The notes under the pieces: model-generated
Database searches by the model: none
Told to the model about the DNA's origin: nothing
The model's input: the letters and a program-made list of their open reading frames with translations, nothing else
Shown: piece by piece, positions 22,001 through 32,200 of the stretch
Numbering within the stretch: position 1 is the first letter of the stretch
Layout: the number at the start of each line of letters is the position of its first letter
Assembly: GCA_949358305.1 (NCBI GenBank)
Contig: OX442314.1
Location: 34,283,608-34,343,607 of the forward strand
Direction: 5' to 3'
Source of the DNA: Strigamia acuminata
Lineage: Eukaryota; Arthropoda; Chilopoda; Geophilomorpha; Linotaeniidae
Length of the DNA: 60,000 nucleotides
Made by a program: the position numbers and the translations under genes

Positions 22001-23324
22001 GATAACCTTTAGTTAAATCAATGGATGTAAAGTACTTGGCCTGATTAGTATGGTGAATTAATAGGTCAATACTTGGCATTTGAATTGCATCAACTTCTGT
22101 GATCGCATTCAACCAGCGGTAGTCGATACATAATCGATACTTCCCGCCGGGTTTAGCCACTATGACGGGGTGACTTATATAAGGGCCAGTGGCAGGTTCG
22201 ATCAACCCATCGGCCTCCAACTCCTCGACCAATTCCGTCATAATCGCCTTCTTGGCCGGATTGTACATTCTATATGGCTGGTGTTTCCAAGTAGCACCAG
22301 GTTTAAACTTGATGCTGTGCTTGGCCACCTTCGTACAGCCCAGTTGGTCTCGAAATACGTTTTTTAATTGTACAAGAACGTTTACGAGTAACTGTTTTTC
22401 TTCCGCCGAACTGTTGCAGCCTTCGACGAGTTTTTCTGCCCAGTCCGGTGAAGTGGGAGTTCCTTCACCTTGGAGACCCAAAGTCTTAATGCTTGCTAAG
22501 CAACAGTTAAGTTCAGTGGTCTCGTACGGGGCTGTCCATCCGGGCATGTCATCACAGGTGAACACTGCTCGTCGGGGATTAGGGTTTATCCCCGTTCTAC
22601 GCATAAAATTGTGACCCAAAATCAACCCACATACATTCTTGTGTAGAATTATGAAGGTCATAGGTGTAACTCTCCTTTTATCGGCCCATTTGACACAAAG
22701 ACAAACTTGACCGATAGGTCGGTGATCTATTCCGACCGCGCAGACACGCATTCCCCGGGGACATTCTTGTATGAATTCCACCGGAATTTCCGTGTTTGAG
22801 AGGAGTTGTACTCCAATAAAACATTGGGTGGCTCCAGAGTCCATTAGTGCGTTGTAATCCAAACCTCCAATTTGGACATTCATACGCGGATCATCTTTGC
22901 CACCATTAATTAATTTGCTATTGCAAAGTTTGCCAAGCAATACTTTTCGTTCTTTCTTGTTCCATTTTTCAAGTTTAAGAAGTTTTCTTAACTTGAAAAC
23001 CTTGGGTACAAGCGGTTTCTTGGGTGCATTCCAGCTTCCACTGAAAATACTCAAATTTTCTAGTTGGTCTGTCATGACTTTTAAATTTTCATCGACACCG
23101 CCACTAGAGCTGCTAGTCTTTCGACAGACAGGTACTGCTTCGTAAGAAATGACCAACGATGGTGGTTTATTCTTCGAATCATCGACATAAGGTACTGTGA
23201 GATGACTAGGCTTATGTCTTAATTTAAATTCATCTTTTCGTAAAAATAAATCATTTGACAATTCCGAGAAAGGAAACAACTCTTTAAGCGGGGGTTGGGC
23301 AACTTGAACAACCCCCTGAATCAG
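19044..23324 (-). CDS. pol: Gypsy pol polyprotein (protease, RT, RNase H, integrase)
   Basis: Intact pol of element 2, read in the -1 frame from the heptamer at 23324-23330. A TTG at 23279 also opens the frame but is not a likely start. Domains in order, with residues counted from 23279: aspartic protease with LMDSGATQCFIG (about 146); reverse transcriptase with YLDDIIIFS (about 490); RNase H with TDASHSGLGAVL (about 635); integrase HHCC finger (HPLTGHAG..CTHCQQ, about 985-1030); DDE core with SIDLMGPKP, SDNGKQF and a Glu in NITERANR; a GPY/F-type module (DGPWEITAVLGGGSY); and an acidic/Lys-rich tail. All catalytic residues are present and no stop interrupts the frame, so the enzyme set may still function. 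Confidence 0.96.
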   Translation of the reverse strand: MIQGVVQVAQPPLKELFPFSELSNDLFLRKDEFKLRHKPSHLTVPYVDDSKNKPPSLVISYEAVPVCRKTSSSSGGVDENLKVMTDQLENLSIFSGSWNAPKKPLVPKVFKLRKLLKLEKWNKKERKVLLGKLCNSKLINGGKDDPRMNVQIGGLDYNALMDSGATQCFIGVQLLSNTEIPVEFIQECPRGMRVCAVGIDHRPIGQVCLCVKWADKRRVTPMTFIILHKNVCGLILGHNFMRRTGINPNPRRAVFTCDDMPGWTAPYETTELNCCLASIKTLGLQGEGTPTSPDWAEKLVEGCNSSAEEKQLLVNVLVQLKNVFRDQLGCTKVAKHSIKFKPGATWKHQPYRMYNPAKKAIMTELVEELEADGLIEPATGPYISHPVIVAKPGGKYRLCIDYRWLNAITEVDAIQMPSIDLLIHHTNQAKYFTSIDLTKGYHQMEMEEEDKSKTAFYTPKGKFQFKRLPFGLCNAPSSFQHLMTTVLGDSLYKHALVYLDDIIIFSDTWENHLLHIKDVLEKLDAANLTINKDKSKFGRTSLRFLGHLISEGSLLPDPDKVSAVRNFPKPTCSKDIQRFVGLANFFRKFIPNIANIARPLTNIMHDQAKFVWDDPQTTAFETIKDILCDKDQALLHMPDMNKPFVILTDASHSGLGAVLCQDVELFCEKKQKLIMVPKAVAYASRVLHGAEVRYSTPELECLAVVWAIERFRPYIEYTTFTLESDAKALSWLMSTPEPSGRFGRWAVKIQCGAFKIIFRRGAMNQVADALSRAPLSALDTPDYDYIEPEEITHFYPTWNGNRCASLQVTETERKHFLTNVGLSLDFFSESYNPVRFHDSGEKGEEEGCTRENCRHIDVHNCNHENVHTALTDILKVVPPTRDEIIEAQLKDPACSKILVYLKGDEKLKNRVTDKHWLNAIRGYTLDEPEENKGVMLIYFAPTDEEELNDSGNGFKAVIPRSLVRRALFACHGHPLTGHAGMSKTLDRAKQMYFWPRMSKDTRNYVRSCTHCQQYKPSQHQKHRASYTPHNMTNPWETISIDLMGPKPAGRSQLKWILVIIDNCTKWIEVFPLATASSECIVNKMSEVFHRWGYPKKIISDNGKQFVSTIFNDFCRKNHVDIAHISPYHAAANITERANRTLKMMLALYSDIHSHWPKYLNSFAFAMRTAKSEATNCSPMILNTGRIVPLPFDPRITKHAIKFDKENPEAYVYSILDVIRRAHSEMHRKIQSNYEKHDRLHKDKYYICQFAKGDLVWKATHILSNKDKGISAGFAEKRDGPWEITAVLGGGSYTLRKLSDNTKAKAINIQDLMPYIPSYPIEEWTLDQKVGTNESHPTPDWMAGQVINSSELINEPVSMETEDLVEEKEEETSQISSKEDETPQNSSKKRKRFPSPVRQSKRRPKPNTKYVTDFVQLVNCLKQVKLG

Positions 23325-23330
23325 TTTTTT
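23290..23330 (-). promoter_or_regulatory. -1 ribosomal frameshift signal, gag-pol of element 2
   Basis: Minus strand: heptamer A AAA AAC at 23330-23324, gag stop TGA immediately after (23323-23321), a 7-nt spacer, then GGGGGTTG (23316-23309) pairing perfectly with CAACCCCC (23297-23290) across an 11-nt loop. The slip leads into the open pol frame. Confidence 0.9.
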
Positions 23331-25378
23331 GTCTCGTCGGGAGTGACTGACTCAGTGGCTGCTGGTAAATGCTTAATTAACAGGTCAACCATGTTTTTCT
23401 GGAAGTCAGTAAATTTGGAGTCTAAAGTTTCTGACGTAACCCAATTTTGTTTGGGTCGTTTAAACTCGGGGTTGGGAGCAGAGTGGTTAAATCTTTTATT
23501 TGAATTTAACGAGTCTGTTTTCCCTGCTAATTTTTTGGCAAGGGCGGGACATTCTCTTTTAAAATGTCCAGGCTCGTGACAGAAAAAGCATTTTCCAGTA
23601 GTCTTTTCATACTGGGCGGCAAATAATCGCTCCATTGAACCATCGTCAGTTGAGTCGTCATTTTCCGACTCGTCTTCATTTTCAACTTCATCTTGAGTTT
23701 GCGTTAAACGTAGTGAAGTTTTAGATGGAAAAATCTTAGATTTTTCGTGAAGTTTGGGAGTAGGATGATTCTCTCGATTATCGTACTCCAATTTTGCTGC
23801 AAGTTGAGAACTTTCAAACTTAGAGCGATTTGCTCCTACATATTGTAGAATGTCATCTACTGTAAAGTTACCATACATTCCTTGTGTACATAACGCCGTG
23901 AAACTTTCTTGAGTTAAATTGTCGAATAATTGCGCACGTCCAGTTTTATCACCTGGCGGCACTTCACCTTGTTCTTGCGTATAACGCAGAAGAAAACTAT
24001 AAAGTGACTCGTCGGCTCGTTGTTTTACATTAAGAAGTCGCCTTTCTCTTGTAAGTGGAACGAGGTCGAAACAATCGAGAAAAGAGGCTTCGAAAGTTCG
24101 CCAACTGTTAAAAGTATGGCGTTGCTTATGGAACCAACGTTGTGCATGGCCTAATAGTCGTCCAGGTACAGCAGTGTGTACCATGTCGTCTAAAGGGATG
24201 CCTTTCCCGAGTGCGACAGCTTTGACGATTTCAAGGAATCGCGCAACCTCTGTCTGTTTCCCGTCAAAAATAGGAATCTCGATTCCTTTTCCAAAATTCT
24301 GACTGGGATTACTCGGGCTTCGGATTTGACCAACTAAACCCTGAATAATTTGTTTTACATTTTCGTCCGACAAATTAGAAGCAGAGTTCGAATTGGGTGT
24401 AGACCGACTTTCTTGGTCTCTGGGTGGCGGATTTGGCTCTCCTCGAAAATTTTGGCGTCTATCAGGTGGCGGAGGAGAACGAGAATTATTACGTCGGTGG
24501 AAATTATTGTTATAATTTCCCCCTCCACCAGCGTGAGATTCGTCACTACTCGAGTTAGGATCGGAGTCACGAGGATCACCAGGAGCTCCGGGAAATCGTT
24601 GATTTCTCGGCGGAGCTCGTCCACCTTGAGAGCGGGAATTTCTATAATTCCTAAAATCTCCATCAGATTGGGTGTGAGATTGAAAATTTTGATAATTTTC
24701 ATTTCTCCCCCTTGGTTGGACCGACAGATTAGTTCGAGGCTGTGGAACTCTGAAAGAATCATTCAAATTCCCAGTGGGAGCGGGTAAAATATTATTTACA
24801 GCCGTCGCACTTGGTAAATTTCGGGAAATTGGCGCAGAAATATTTCCTTGTCCGGAATTTCCCATTCTTTCGGCCGAATTCGATCGCCAAGAACTAGTTG
24901 GTAACTGAATCGAAGGTTGAACAGATAGTGAAGAATTTAACTGCCCATTGTCGTCACGAGCAACATTCATTCGCCATCCAGGCAATTGCTGGTAGCGATA
25001 TGTGGCCGGCGAACGAGGGCCAGTTCGATCTACAGAAACACTTCGTTCGTTGGTTACAACTACATCGGGAGTAATTACACGATTTCTCTCGTGATGATTA
25101 TTCGCCGTGTATTGTTGAGCTTCACACAAAGAGGAAAACTGCGTCACTTCCAATTGGTAATGGCGACAGTAAACTTCTAAATCATGTGGGACTGATAGTG
25201 GATCCGTTCGAGAACTACCTGGGTTGGAAACGTCTCTAGGAACATTCTCTTCCCCCTGGCTTTCTAGATCAGACTCCACAATTCCTCTTGGTGTTTCACA
25301 CATACCACCACGTCGTCGTGCTCCACGATTTCCTCGTGTTCCACGAACTCTTACAGGTCTACGGGCCATAATACTCAA
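23321..25378 (-). CDS. gag: Gypsy Gag protein, 685 aa
   Basis: Structural protein of element 2. Arg/Gly-rich N-terminus (ARRPVRVRGTRGNRGARRRGG), then a low-complexity Ser/Asn/Arg/Pro region up to about residue 345. A retrotransposon-gag capsid region follows at about 360-520 (VARFLEIVKAVALGKGIPLD, GRLLGHAQRWFHKQRH). A single CCHC knuckle CFFCHEPGHFKREC sits near residues 594-607, with a short helical tail. The ATG at 25378 follows a leader without competing frames. The stop TGA directly follows the slippery heptamer, so most ribosomes should terminate here and make Gag only. Confidence 0.94.
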   Translation of the reverse strand: MSIMARRPVRVRGTRGNRGARRRGGMCETPRGIVESDLESQGEENVPRDVSNPGSSRTDPLSVPHDLEVYCRHYQLEVTQFSSLCEAQQYTANNHHERNRVITPDVVVTNERSVSVDRTGPRSPATYRYQQLPGWRMNVARDDNGQLNSSLSVQPSIQLPTSSWRSNSAERMGNSGQGNISAPISRNLPSATAVNNILPAPTGNLNDSFRVPQPRTNLSVQPRGRNENYQNFQSHTQSDGDFRNYRNSRSQGGRAPPRNQRFPGAPGDPRDSDPNSSSDESHAGGGGNYNNNFHRRNNSRSPPPPDRRQNFRGEPNPPPRDQESRSTPNSNSASNLSDENVKQIIQGLVGQIRSPSNPSQNFGKGIEIPIFDGKQTEVARFLEIVKAVALGKGIPLDDMVHTAVPGRLLGHAQRWFHKQRHTFNSWRTFEASFLDCFDLVPLTRERRLLNVKQRADESLYSFLLRYTQEQGEVPPGDKTGRAQLFDNLTQESFTALCTQGMYGNFTVDDILQYVGANRSKFESSQLAAKLEYDNRENHPTPKLHEKSKIFPSKTSLRLTQTQDEVENEDESENDDSTDDGSMERLFAAQYEKTTGKCFFCHEPGHFKRECPALAKKLAGKTDSLNSNKRFNHSAPNPEFKRPKQNWVTSETLDSKFTDFQKNMVDLLIKHLPAATESVTPDETKN

Positions 25379-26226
25379 AGAAATACACGTACAAAAGAAA
25401 AAATAAACTTTAACTGAACTAGCGTAAATGTAACACGCTTAATATTAAACTAAGAAATAATTTGAAAAAATACAACCTTAGCTGCTGAAACTGAAGTGGC
25501 TTCGGAAAAACTGTCCTATTGCGTGGTCAAGAATGGTCCAAACGGGCACTGGTCACAAAGGCACAACTGGATGGTCGCACTGTCGAAAAGCAAGTGTGGC
25601 TGAATATTGGTTGTCAAACTAGCTTCCGGAAAATCTCCTTTGTCAAGACAGTCTGCTGTGATTGGCGATGTTGACAAATTCCTGATAATTTCTAATCCGA
25701 AATTCTCAACAATGTCACATCTGGATGACCTACTCCGAGCTGCATCGTGAGTGGTTCTCTTTGTCACATTCTTTACTTTGTTAAAGATTAAAATAATAAT
25801 CAAAAACATTGAAAACAGAACAATAGAAACTTGGTCAAGTTTTTAACCAGCAAAATAAAATACTTTAACTTTTTATTTTTCAGTCAGCAGGATTTCTAGT
25901 CAAATTCGTTTTTTGATCAAAATTCAAGGTTTCGAAATTTTCCAGAATATAGCTGAATATTCTGGGAAACTCAATAAAATCATAATAGATTTTTCGTAAG
26001 AGATTCGGAATTATAATGAGTTTTTTTCAAAATAATCCAAAAATTCGAATTCAGATATTTCCAAAAGATAATGAGAATTTTTTGAAAACAAATGGATATT
26101 TCACAGTAAATTTATAGAGAAAAATCGGAAATTTTCTAATTATAATATCTATATAAAATAATCAAGAAAATTCATTTTTTCAATTTACACTTTGATCACA
26201 GAGTTCACTTCGATAAAATGCAACCT
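25379..26226 (-). other. Untranslated leader of element 2
   Basis: AT-rich, between primer site and gag. No open frame of note on the coding strand beyond a 97-codon one at 25516-25809, which has no recognisable domain and is probably chance. Confidence 0.6.
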
Positions 26227-26244
26227 ATCTCGGTGGAACCTCCA
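26227..26244 (-). promoter_or_regulatory. Primer binding site, tRNA-Gln (element 2)
   Basis: Minus strand TGGAGGTTCCACCGAGAT, two nucleotides inside the 5' LTR. All 18 bases are complementary to the 3' end of animal tRNA-Gln including CCA (tRNA sequence recalled, not searched). Confidence 0.9.
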
Positions 26245-26246
26245 CG

Positions 26247-27834
26247 TGTGACGATTACCTTCTGGAGATAGCAATTGCTAAACTAAAGTGTGAACTATCT
26301 GTGTGAAAATGTAAAATATGCAAACCTGATGTTTTCTCAAAACATATAACATTTATTCCGGTTTGAACCTTATATAAATACTATGCCTACAAGTGGCTAA
26401 AATGACGAGAAGTTAAACTATACAGTTGTTTGGCAAAAGCCCTGAAATAATATCATTTGAAGGCTTCAGTCATGCAATAAGAATTTGTAACGGTCTTATT
26501 GCTGTGACGTAAAAGATGTCATCTATGAATGGCTTTGGCTTCTAAATGGTCCGGGGTTTGGTTCTAAAAGGCGTGTAAATGGTTAGGCTGGGTGGGTTAT
26601 ATCCGAGAGGTGCGGTTGACTTTTCTGTATCGTCACACACATCGCATCGCAGATAATTGTTGTAATCAATAATTACCGCGAGATGTAACAATGTGAGAAT
26701 AAATATTCATATTAATTCTATGGAATTAATCATGATATTTTAGAGTCACAAACTTAACTAAAACTATGAAAATAAGTAAAATATATTAAAATAGCGCCGA
26801 GCTATTTTTTGCCCCGAGTGCAATCAACATCTAAGTTAGACTTAAATGTTCCGTCAAACCAATAACGAATTGAATCGAAATATCTCGCAGGAAAGGTTAT
26901 CCATCGCCGGGAAATTACTCCACTCGGTCCTGGCTGGCGGGAGAGTAACCGGGAAATTACTCCGCGTCGATTACTCTGATAATGCGTCTGTGAAATATAA
27001 ATACTCCACTCTAGATTCTACATTACCAATGCGTCTGTGAATTTTACTCCACTCTAGATTCTGCACTCTACAACGGAATGTTGGCATGAAGCTGGAGGGA
27101 GTGCGTCTGTGGGTTGTACCCCACTCTAGATACTACACTTAAATGTGTCTGTGAATTACTCACTCTAGTTACAACATTTCTACAACGGAATGTTGGCATG
27201 AAGAGGCGGGCAGTGTGTCTGTGAGTCTTCTACCCACTCTAGATACTTACACTAAATACAAAGTATTTCTACAACGGATTGTCGGAACGCAGAGAAGTAT
27301 AATATGTGCTCAAGTAATATCAGTATCAAACAAAAACAGAACAAGAGCGAGCTATATCCGTTTTGCAGGGGGATATATACTCGGTGAGGAGAATAGCTGT
27401 TCAGTGATCCAATGGGATCACTGGGCAGTCAAATCCATCCAATCCTAGGTCATAGGAAGTGGATACTCAGGACATAGTCTTCTACTAGGTCCAAAACAGG
27501 AACTGGATACGCAGGACACATTTTGGATTAAGTCCCTTTGACTATAATCCAAAAGGAGTCCAACTCACAGTGGGTGATGGGGGGTGACTTCACCAGGTGT
27601 AGAGGTTGCACATAATTCAATAGAATTATGTGACAAATAAATCAACTAGCATTTAAACATCCAAAAGTATTTAAGTGTCTAAAGTTGCAGTGGAATAAAA
27701 TATAAATAGTAATTTATATTTTATTCACTCAAAAATTGTCGAAATTTGAATTTACCGCTAAAACGCATCAGCGCCATCTATTGGTGAAGTAATCGTCCTA
27801 TACTAACAAAGTGCATGACAGTGTAACCGTCACA
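26247..27834 (-). repeat. 5' LTR of element 2 (1588 bp)
   Basis: Partner of 13845-15434. The difference noticed is 2 nt fewer in the run near 27670 (GTATTTAAGTG against GTATTTAAAAGTG). Same internal tandem modules at about 26982-27302. Carries the promoter for the minus-strand transcript; no clear TATA box was assigned. Confidence 0.95.
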
Positions 27835-27838
27835 GTGT

Positions 27839-28311
27839 AAATGTTTGTCTTTTCCCATCTAAATCATGTATTTGTTTTGTTTATATTTGAAGCCCTGACA
27901 TTGAACGTGTCAGGGAAACCATGTGTTGTGCCTGGGGGCTTTCCCTGAATTCACTTTGAAGACCTCCAAAATTAGTAAAATAAAACCACTTCCTGTTAAA
28001 GTTTTCATCAAACCACATGTACCATTTTTTTCACACTCAATTTTTATTAACTTTTGGCAAAATAACAACTCCAATCCTGCTTCAACCACTCCAAACGATT
28101 TGCGAATGCGAAATGCACCAACCAGTCTGCAAAGAATGCAAACCCGGTACTTCATCTGCAAAACACACTTTTGAAATGCTTACAAGATTTCGGTGCACTT
28201 GAAACTAGGAATTTGTTATTATTTGCAAAACCCACCACTATCAGTAGATGCCTATTAAGTCTATTATTTCTTTTTATTACTACTATTTAATGTTTTTCAT
28301 GTAAATTGTCC
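27839..28311. other. Gap between elements 2 and 3
   Basis: About 470 bp. Overlapping short open frames occur on both strands (27910-28202) but show no recognisable domain and no splice-supported structure. No function assigned. Confidence 0.4.
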
Positions 28312-28315
28312 GGCT

Positions 28316-29136
28316 TGTGGTGACCCAGTTGGATAAGTGTCCCCCCAGGGCGGATACTTGTCCTCTGAGTCACTATGATTGAAGAGTCGTTCCCCCCCGA
28401 GTTGGCTCCACCTCCCCATGGCAGGTGTGTGCCCCGAGGGGGAGGAAGCGGCTGGTGGTCAGCCCCCATTGGTTGATCGCCGGCCCTTCACCCCACTGCA
28501 TAAAAGGCTGTGTTTCCCGCCTAAAGTAAGAACTTACACAAACGACACCAAGAACACAGCAACTACCTCACCGTCAGGCCAACTTCAACTACAAGTTAGG
28601 ATTGATCGAGGATCGCTGAGTAAAGTGCAAACTGTAACTCTCACGAAGTCACTTGCGAGCTATTCCTGCGAAAGCACGAGAATAGCCCTTGTGAAATCAC
28701 CCAGAATAATCGCCCAGACGATTATTCGCCGAAGTAAGTGTCCGAGTGCTTTGTAGGGAACCCCAAAGTTCCTAGACGAGGCCTCTGCGACGCTAAACCA
28801 AACCCTAGACAACAGGCACGGATAGAAGACTCGAGAGAGCATTCCACCGCGTCCGTGAAGACGAATCCGTGACGAATTAACGACAACTCGAGACGCCGCC
28901 TTTGTTCCGCCGACCACGCGGAATCGACGACGCCATCTTGAGAAATCCTTTGTTCGACGCTGACCACGTCGACTCTAGAATTATTACTGAGTGTATTTTA
29001 AAGGCATAAAGCCTGGTGAATAAATTACCTGTTTATTTACATACATTTAGTATTCATTTGGGTATTTGCATAATTGATCACAGGTAAAGTATTACACGTT
29101 AGCGCTATTTAAACCTATACAAAGTAGGACGCGACA
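28316..29136 (+). repeat. 5' LTR of element 3 (821 bp)
   Basis: TGTGGTGACCCAG to GGACGCGACA. Contains an inverted CCAAT box (ATTGG near 28468), a TATA-like ATAAAAG at 28500-28506 and AATAAA at 29019-29024, a plausible promoter and polyadenylation set. No difference from 40365-41185 was found by eye; shared internal landmarks sit at a constant offset of 12049. Confidence 0.97.
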
Positions 29137-29138
29137 CG

Positions 29139-29156
29139 TGGGGGCCTGTCCGGGAT
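29139..29156 (+). promoter_or_regulatory. Primer binding site, tRNA-Pro-like (element 3)
   Basis: TGGGGGCCTGTCCGGGAT, two nucleotides after the 5' LTR. It matches the complement of the tRNA-Pro 3' end (recalled) at 16 of 18 positions, the two differences being adjacent in the middle. Confidence 0.75.
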
Positions 29157-29230
29157 TTAGAAATAAATCTCAAATCTGAACTTGTGATCTCTCAATAAGA
29201 TAACCCAAATCGTAGAATTATCGAAAGAAA

Positions 29231-32200
29231 ATGTCAGACAAAGACGAACAATCCACGTCTGAAACCGAGCAGAGAATGCCCGAGAAGGGAAAAAGGACCT
29301 CCGACTACCACCTAAGGTCGGATGGTCCCGTCCCTGAAATGTCCGCAAAGGCGAAAGCCCGAGCGAATAAAAGGAGAGCGAAGGCGCAGAAAGAGGAGCA
29401 AGCTGCATCGCTCGCGGCCCTAGACGGGCCAGAGCGAGAGCGGGTTCCCTTGAAGATGCAACCCTTCGAAGATACCGATCCGGAAGCCCAAGAAAATCGA
29501 GAAGAAATTCGCGACGTATCACCGGGACGGGTATCGATATTAATGACCGAGGAGACGAATGAAGCTCCGAGAGAAACGGTCACGGTCGGCACAAACCCAT
29601 CACCACCAACGGCTCAGACGTCCGTAGAGCAAACCCCACGGAAAAACGACGGCGGGACCCCGATAACCCCCCGAGTTACGGCGAGTCCTGCAGTTGTTTC
29701 CGTCGAAGTATCTCACCTAATTCGGTTGACGCAGCAAGCTGCCCAACTAAAAGCGATGATAGACATCCCAGTAGGAACATCAGTCTGGGAATCAATTACT
29801 CTACTCACGGACGCTATCTGCGCGGCACAAGCCCCGACGCCGGTCGCAAGACCAGCAGCGGAGATGCCCATGCCCCAGGTAACGCCCAGTGACACCGGAG
29901 GTTTCGCGCCAGATCCCAACCGAGCACTTCACCAATCCAGAGAGAAGGCCCGCGAAGAAGCCAGACAAGAAGCGACTAATCGCCAGCGGAGACTGAGCGC
30001 AGAGCGGCGAGAACTCTGGAAGGAAGAGGAAGAAAGGGAACAACGCGAGAGAAGAACCACCGAGAGAACAGAGAAACTGGTCCAAAAAATGAGGGAAGAA
30101 CGAGAAGCTAAAATTCGAAAAGAATGGAACGCCACAGTAGAAGGGCGACATCGAGAAGCTCAAGAGTACGAGGACCAATTTCAAGCGCTCGTAGCTCAAA
30201 GAAAAGCAGAAAAGCTACAAATGTTGCGAGAAGAAGCCATTTTACAACATCAAAAATGGGAAGAACGACATCGCGAGAGGTTAAGAGAAGAGGAAGCCAG
30301 AAAAGAAAAAGAACAGTTCCTAAAAGAGAAAGAGGAATGGGACCGAGTCAGATGGACCGAAGAGTACAAAGCAAAGAAACAAGCCATAATAGATGAGCAA
30401 AAAAGATGGGAAGCCGAAAACTGGGAGAAAGAAACAGAAAGGTTCCAAAAAGAGTACGAACAAGGCGTCTCGGACAGGAAGAAAAGGGAAGAAAACCCGA
30501 AACGGAAGTCGGAACCCCCAAGCGGCTCTGATACCGACACAGGAGAAGATGCAACAAAGCCGGCAAAAACGGCGAAAAGGGGGAAATCTCAAAAGAGAGA
30601 CGGGTCGGTCCCAAAAACAAAAGACCGTCACCCCTCAAAAAGATCCGAGACGGGAGCAGCCATCGACGCGTTACTCGAAAAGAAAAACGCAAATAAAAAC
30701 CGGGAACGCCCCGAAAGCGAAAAAAACAGCTGGCATTCTTTTTACGAGAACAACGACGGAGAGGAGCCGCCGCCATCCGGAGGCTCGAAACAGAAGAAGG
30801 CTGGCGGAGAGAACCCCCCGAGAGGACCGAGGTTTCACCCCCAAGGAGATCCCTCCGAGCCCTCCGATTCGTCGGACGACGACCATCCGAGTCGACCGTC
30901 TACAGGGAGGAGTCAAGAAGGCAGCGATGGGCACCGGTCGAACCGGCCGAATGCTTCAGACCGCTCCTCCCGGAGCTCCAACCCTCGTTCAGAGGAAGGG
31001 AACTTTCAGGACTCATCTGGCCGACATTACACGATGTCTGAGCTAGGCCGAGCCCTGCTGAACTCTTTCAGAAGAGAAGGAATCGATCTAGGCCATCCAG
31101 GCGACGAACATAATCGCGCTGGAGAGAGAGTCAAGCGCAAATATGGCGTACGAAACGAACCAAGCAGTGAAGCCACGGGTAACATCCGCTGGCAACACTA
31201 TATTCAAACGCGATTTGACGGTTCGTGGAAGGCCGGAGACCGCTTCCTGGACGAAGTAATGCGTATCAAGAAAGCGACAAAAGCCACCGTCGCCGACATG
31301 CTAACCCACGGGCTGGTGGAGCTAACCACGGGGTCGGCTCGAGAATGGTATCAGGGACTGAAAAACCCAACCTGGGACGATTTTCTCGTCCGTTTCGACC
31401 TCCGATACGGCGAGACTCCAGACGAGATCAGTAACAAGTTACGTGGTCTACGACAAGCCCCAGGAGAAACATTAGCCGACTACGACGCCCGAGCGAAACT
31501 CCTGTTTGCAAGAGCGCCGTATGAAATAAACCCCGCTGGTTTTACGATGATCTTTTACGGGGGATTATCGGCCCACTCGCAAAGAATTCTGCTAGACATG
31601 CGCGCACCCCGCACCGGCGATTACCAAGATGTCAGTAACTATCTTCTAACAAACACGTTAGAAATAGAACAGCGGTATTACGCCACTTTGCCCCCGGAGG
31701 AAGCTGACGCACACGAGAAACGGTTGCAAACGAGCGCCGAGCGTCACAAGACCTCAGAGAAATTAATGAGGCCAAGTGAATATTTGAGCGGTATAATGAG
31801 TCTCACCGAAGCATCCTTCGGACGAATGCTGACGCCTAAGGCAGGCAGTATCCTTCCAGCCAACCCAATAGCTGCCCCAAAAAAGGCACCGGCAGCAACG
31901 GCGATGCAGGTGACCTCGACGGACCCCACCCAGATGGAGAAAGTCGAAGAGACAACACCTCTCGCCACAGCTAAAGAAGAGGAGCCAGCATCGAGCGACG
32001 AGGAAGCCCTAAACGAGCACCTCGAAAACTTATCGACGGGATGCGACGATCAAGGTCCCTATTTGCACCATGCACACCGGGCCTTGGCAATCACACAATT
32101 CAGAGCACACGTGCAGGCAACCAAAGCGAGAGGAGCATTGGGAGGAAAAAGACGATTCCCGACGCCCTTCGTCCCGAAAAAACCGGGATTCACTCCCACA

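Larger units (their letters stand above)
13841..27838 (-). mobile_element. Ty3/Gypsy element 2, complete, 13.99 kb, three ORFs
   Basis: Full-length element at 13845-27834 with flanking 4-bp duplications GTGT (13841-13844 and 27835-27838). Transcription order on the minus strand: 5' LTR 27834-26247, tRNA-Gln primer site 26244-26227, gag 25378-23321, pol by -1 frameshift 23324-19044, ORF3 17734-16091, polypurine tract, 3' LTR 15434-13845. The LTRs (1590 and 1588 bp) looked the same except for a 2-nt difference in an A-run, so insertion was recent. All three ORFs are open. Confidence 0.95.

Noticed and set aside
28379-28967. 125-aa and 85-aa frames in both LTRs of element 3
   Set aside because: Same reason: identical because the LTRs are identical; no recognisable motif.
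29305-30934. Many long open frames on the minus strand opposite gag of element 3
   Set aside because: They mirror a GC-rich, charge-repetitive coding region; no domains, no starts with context. Shadows.
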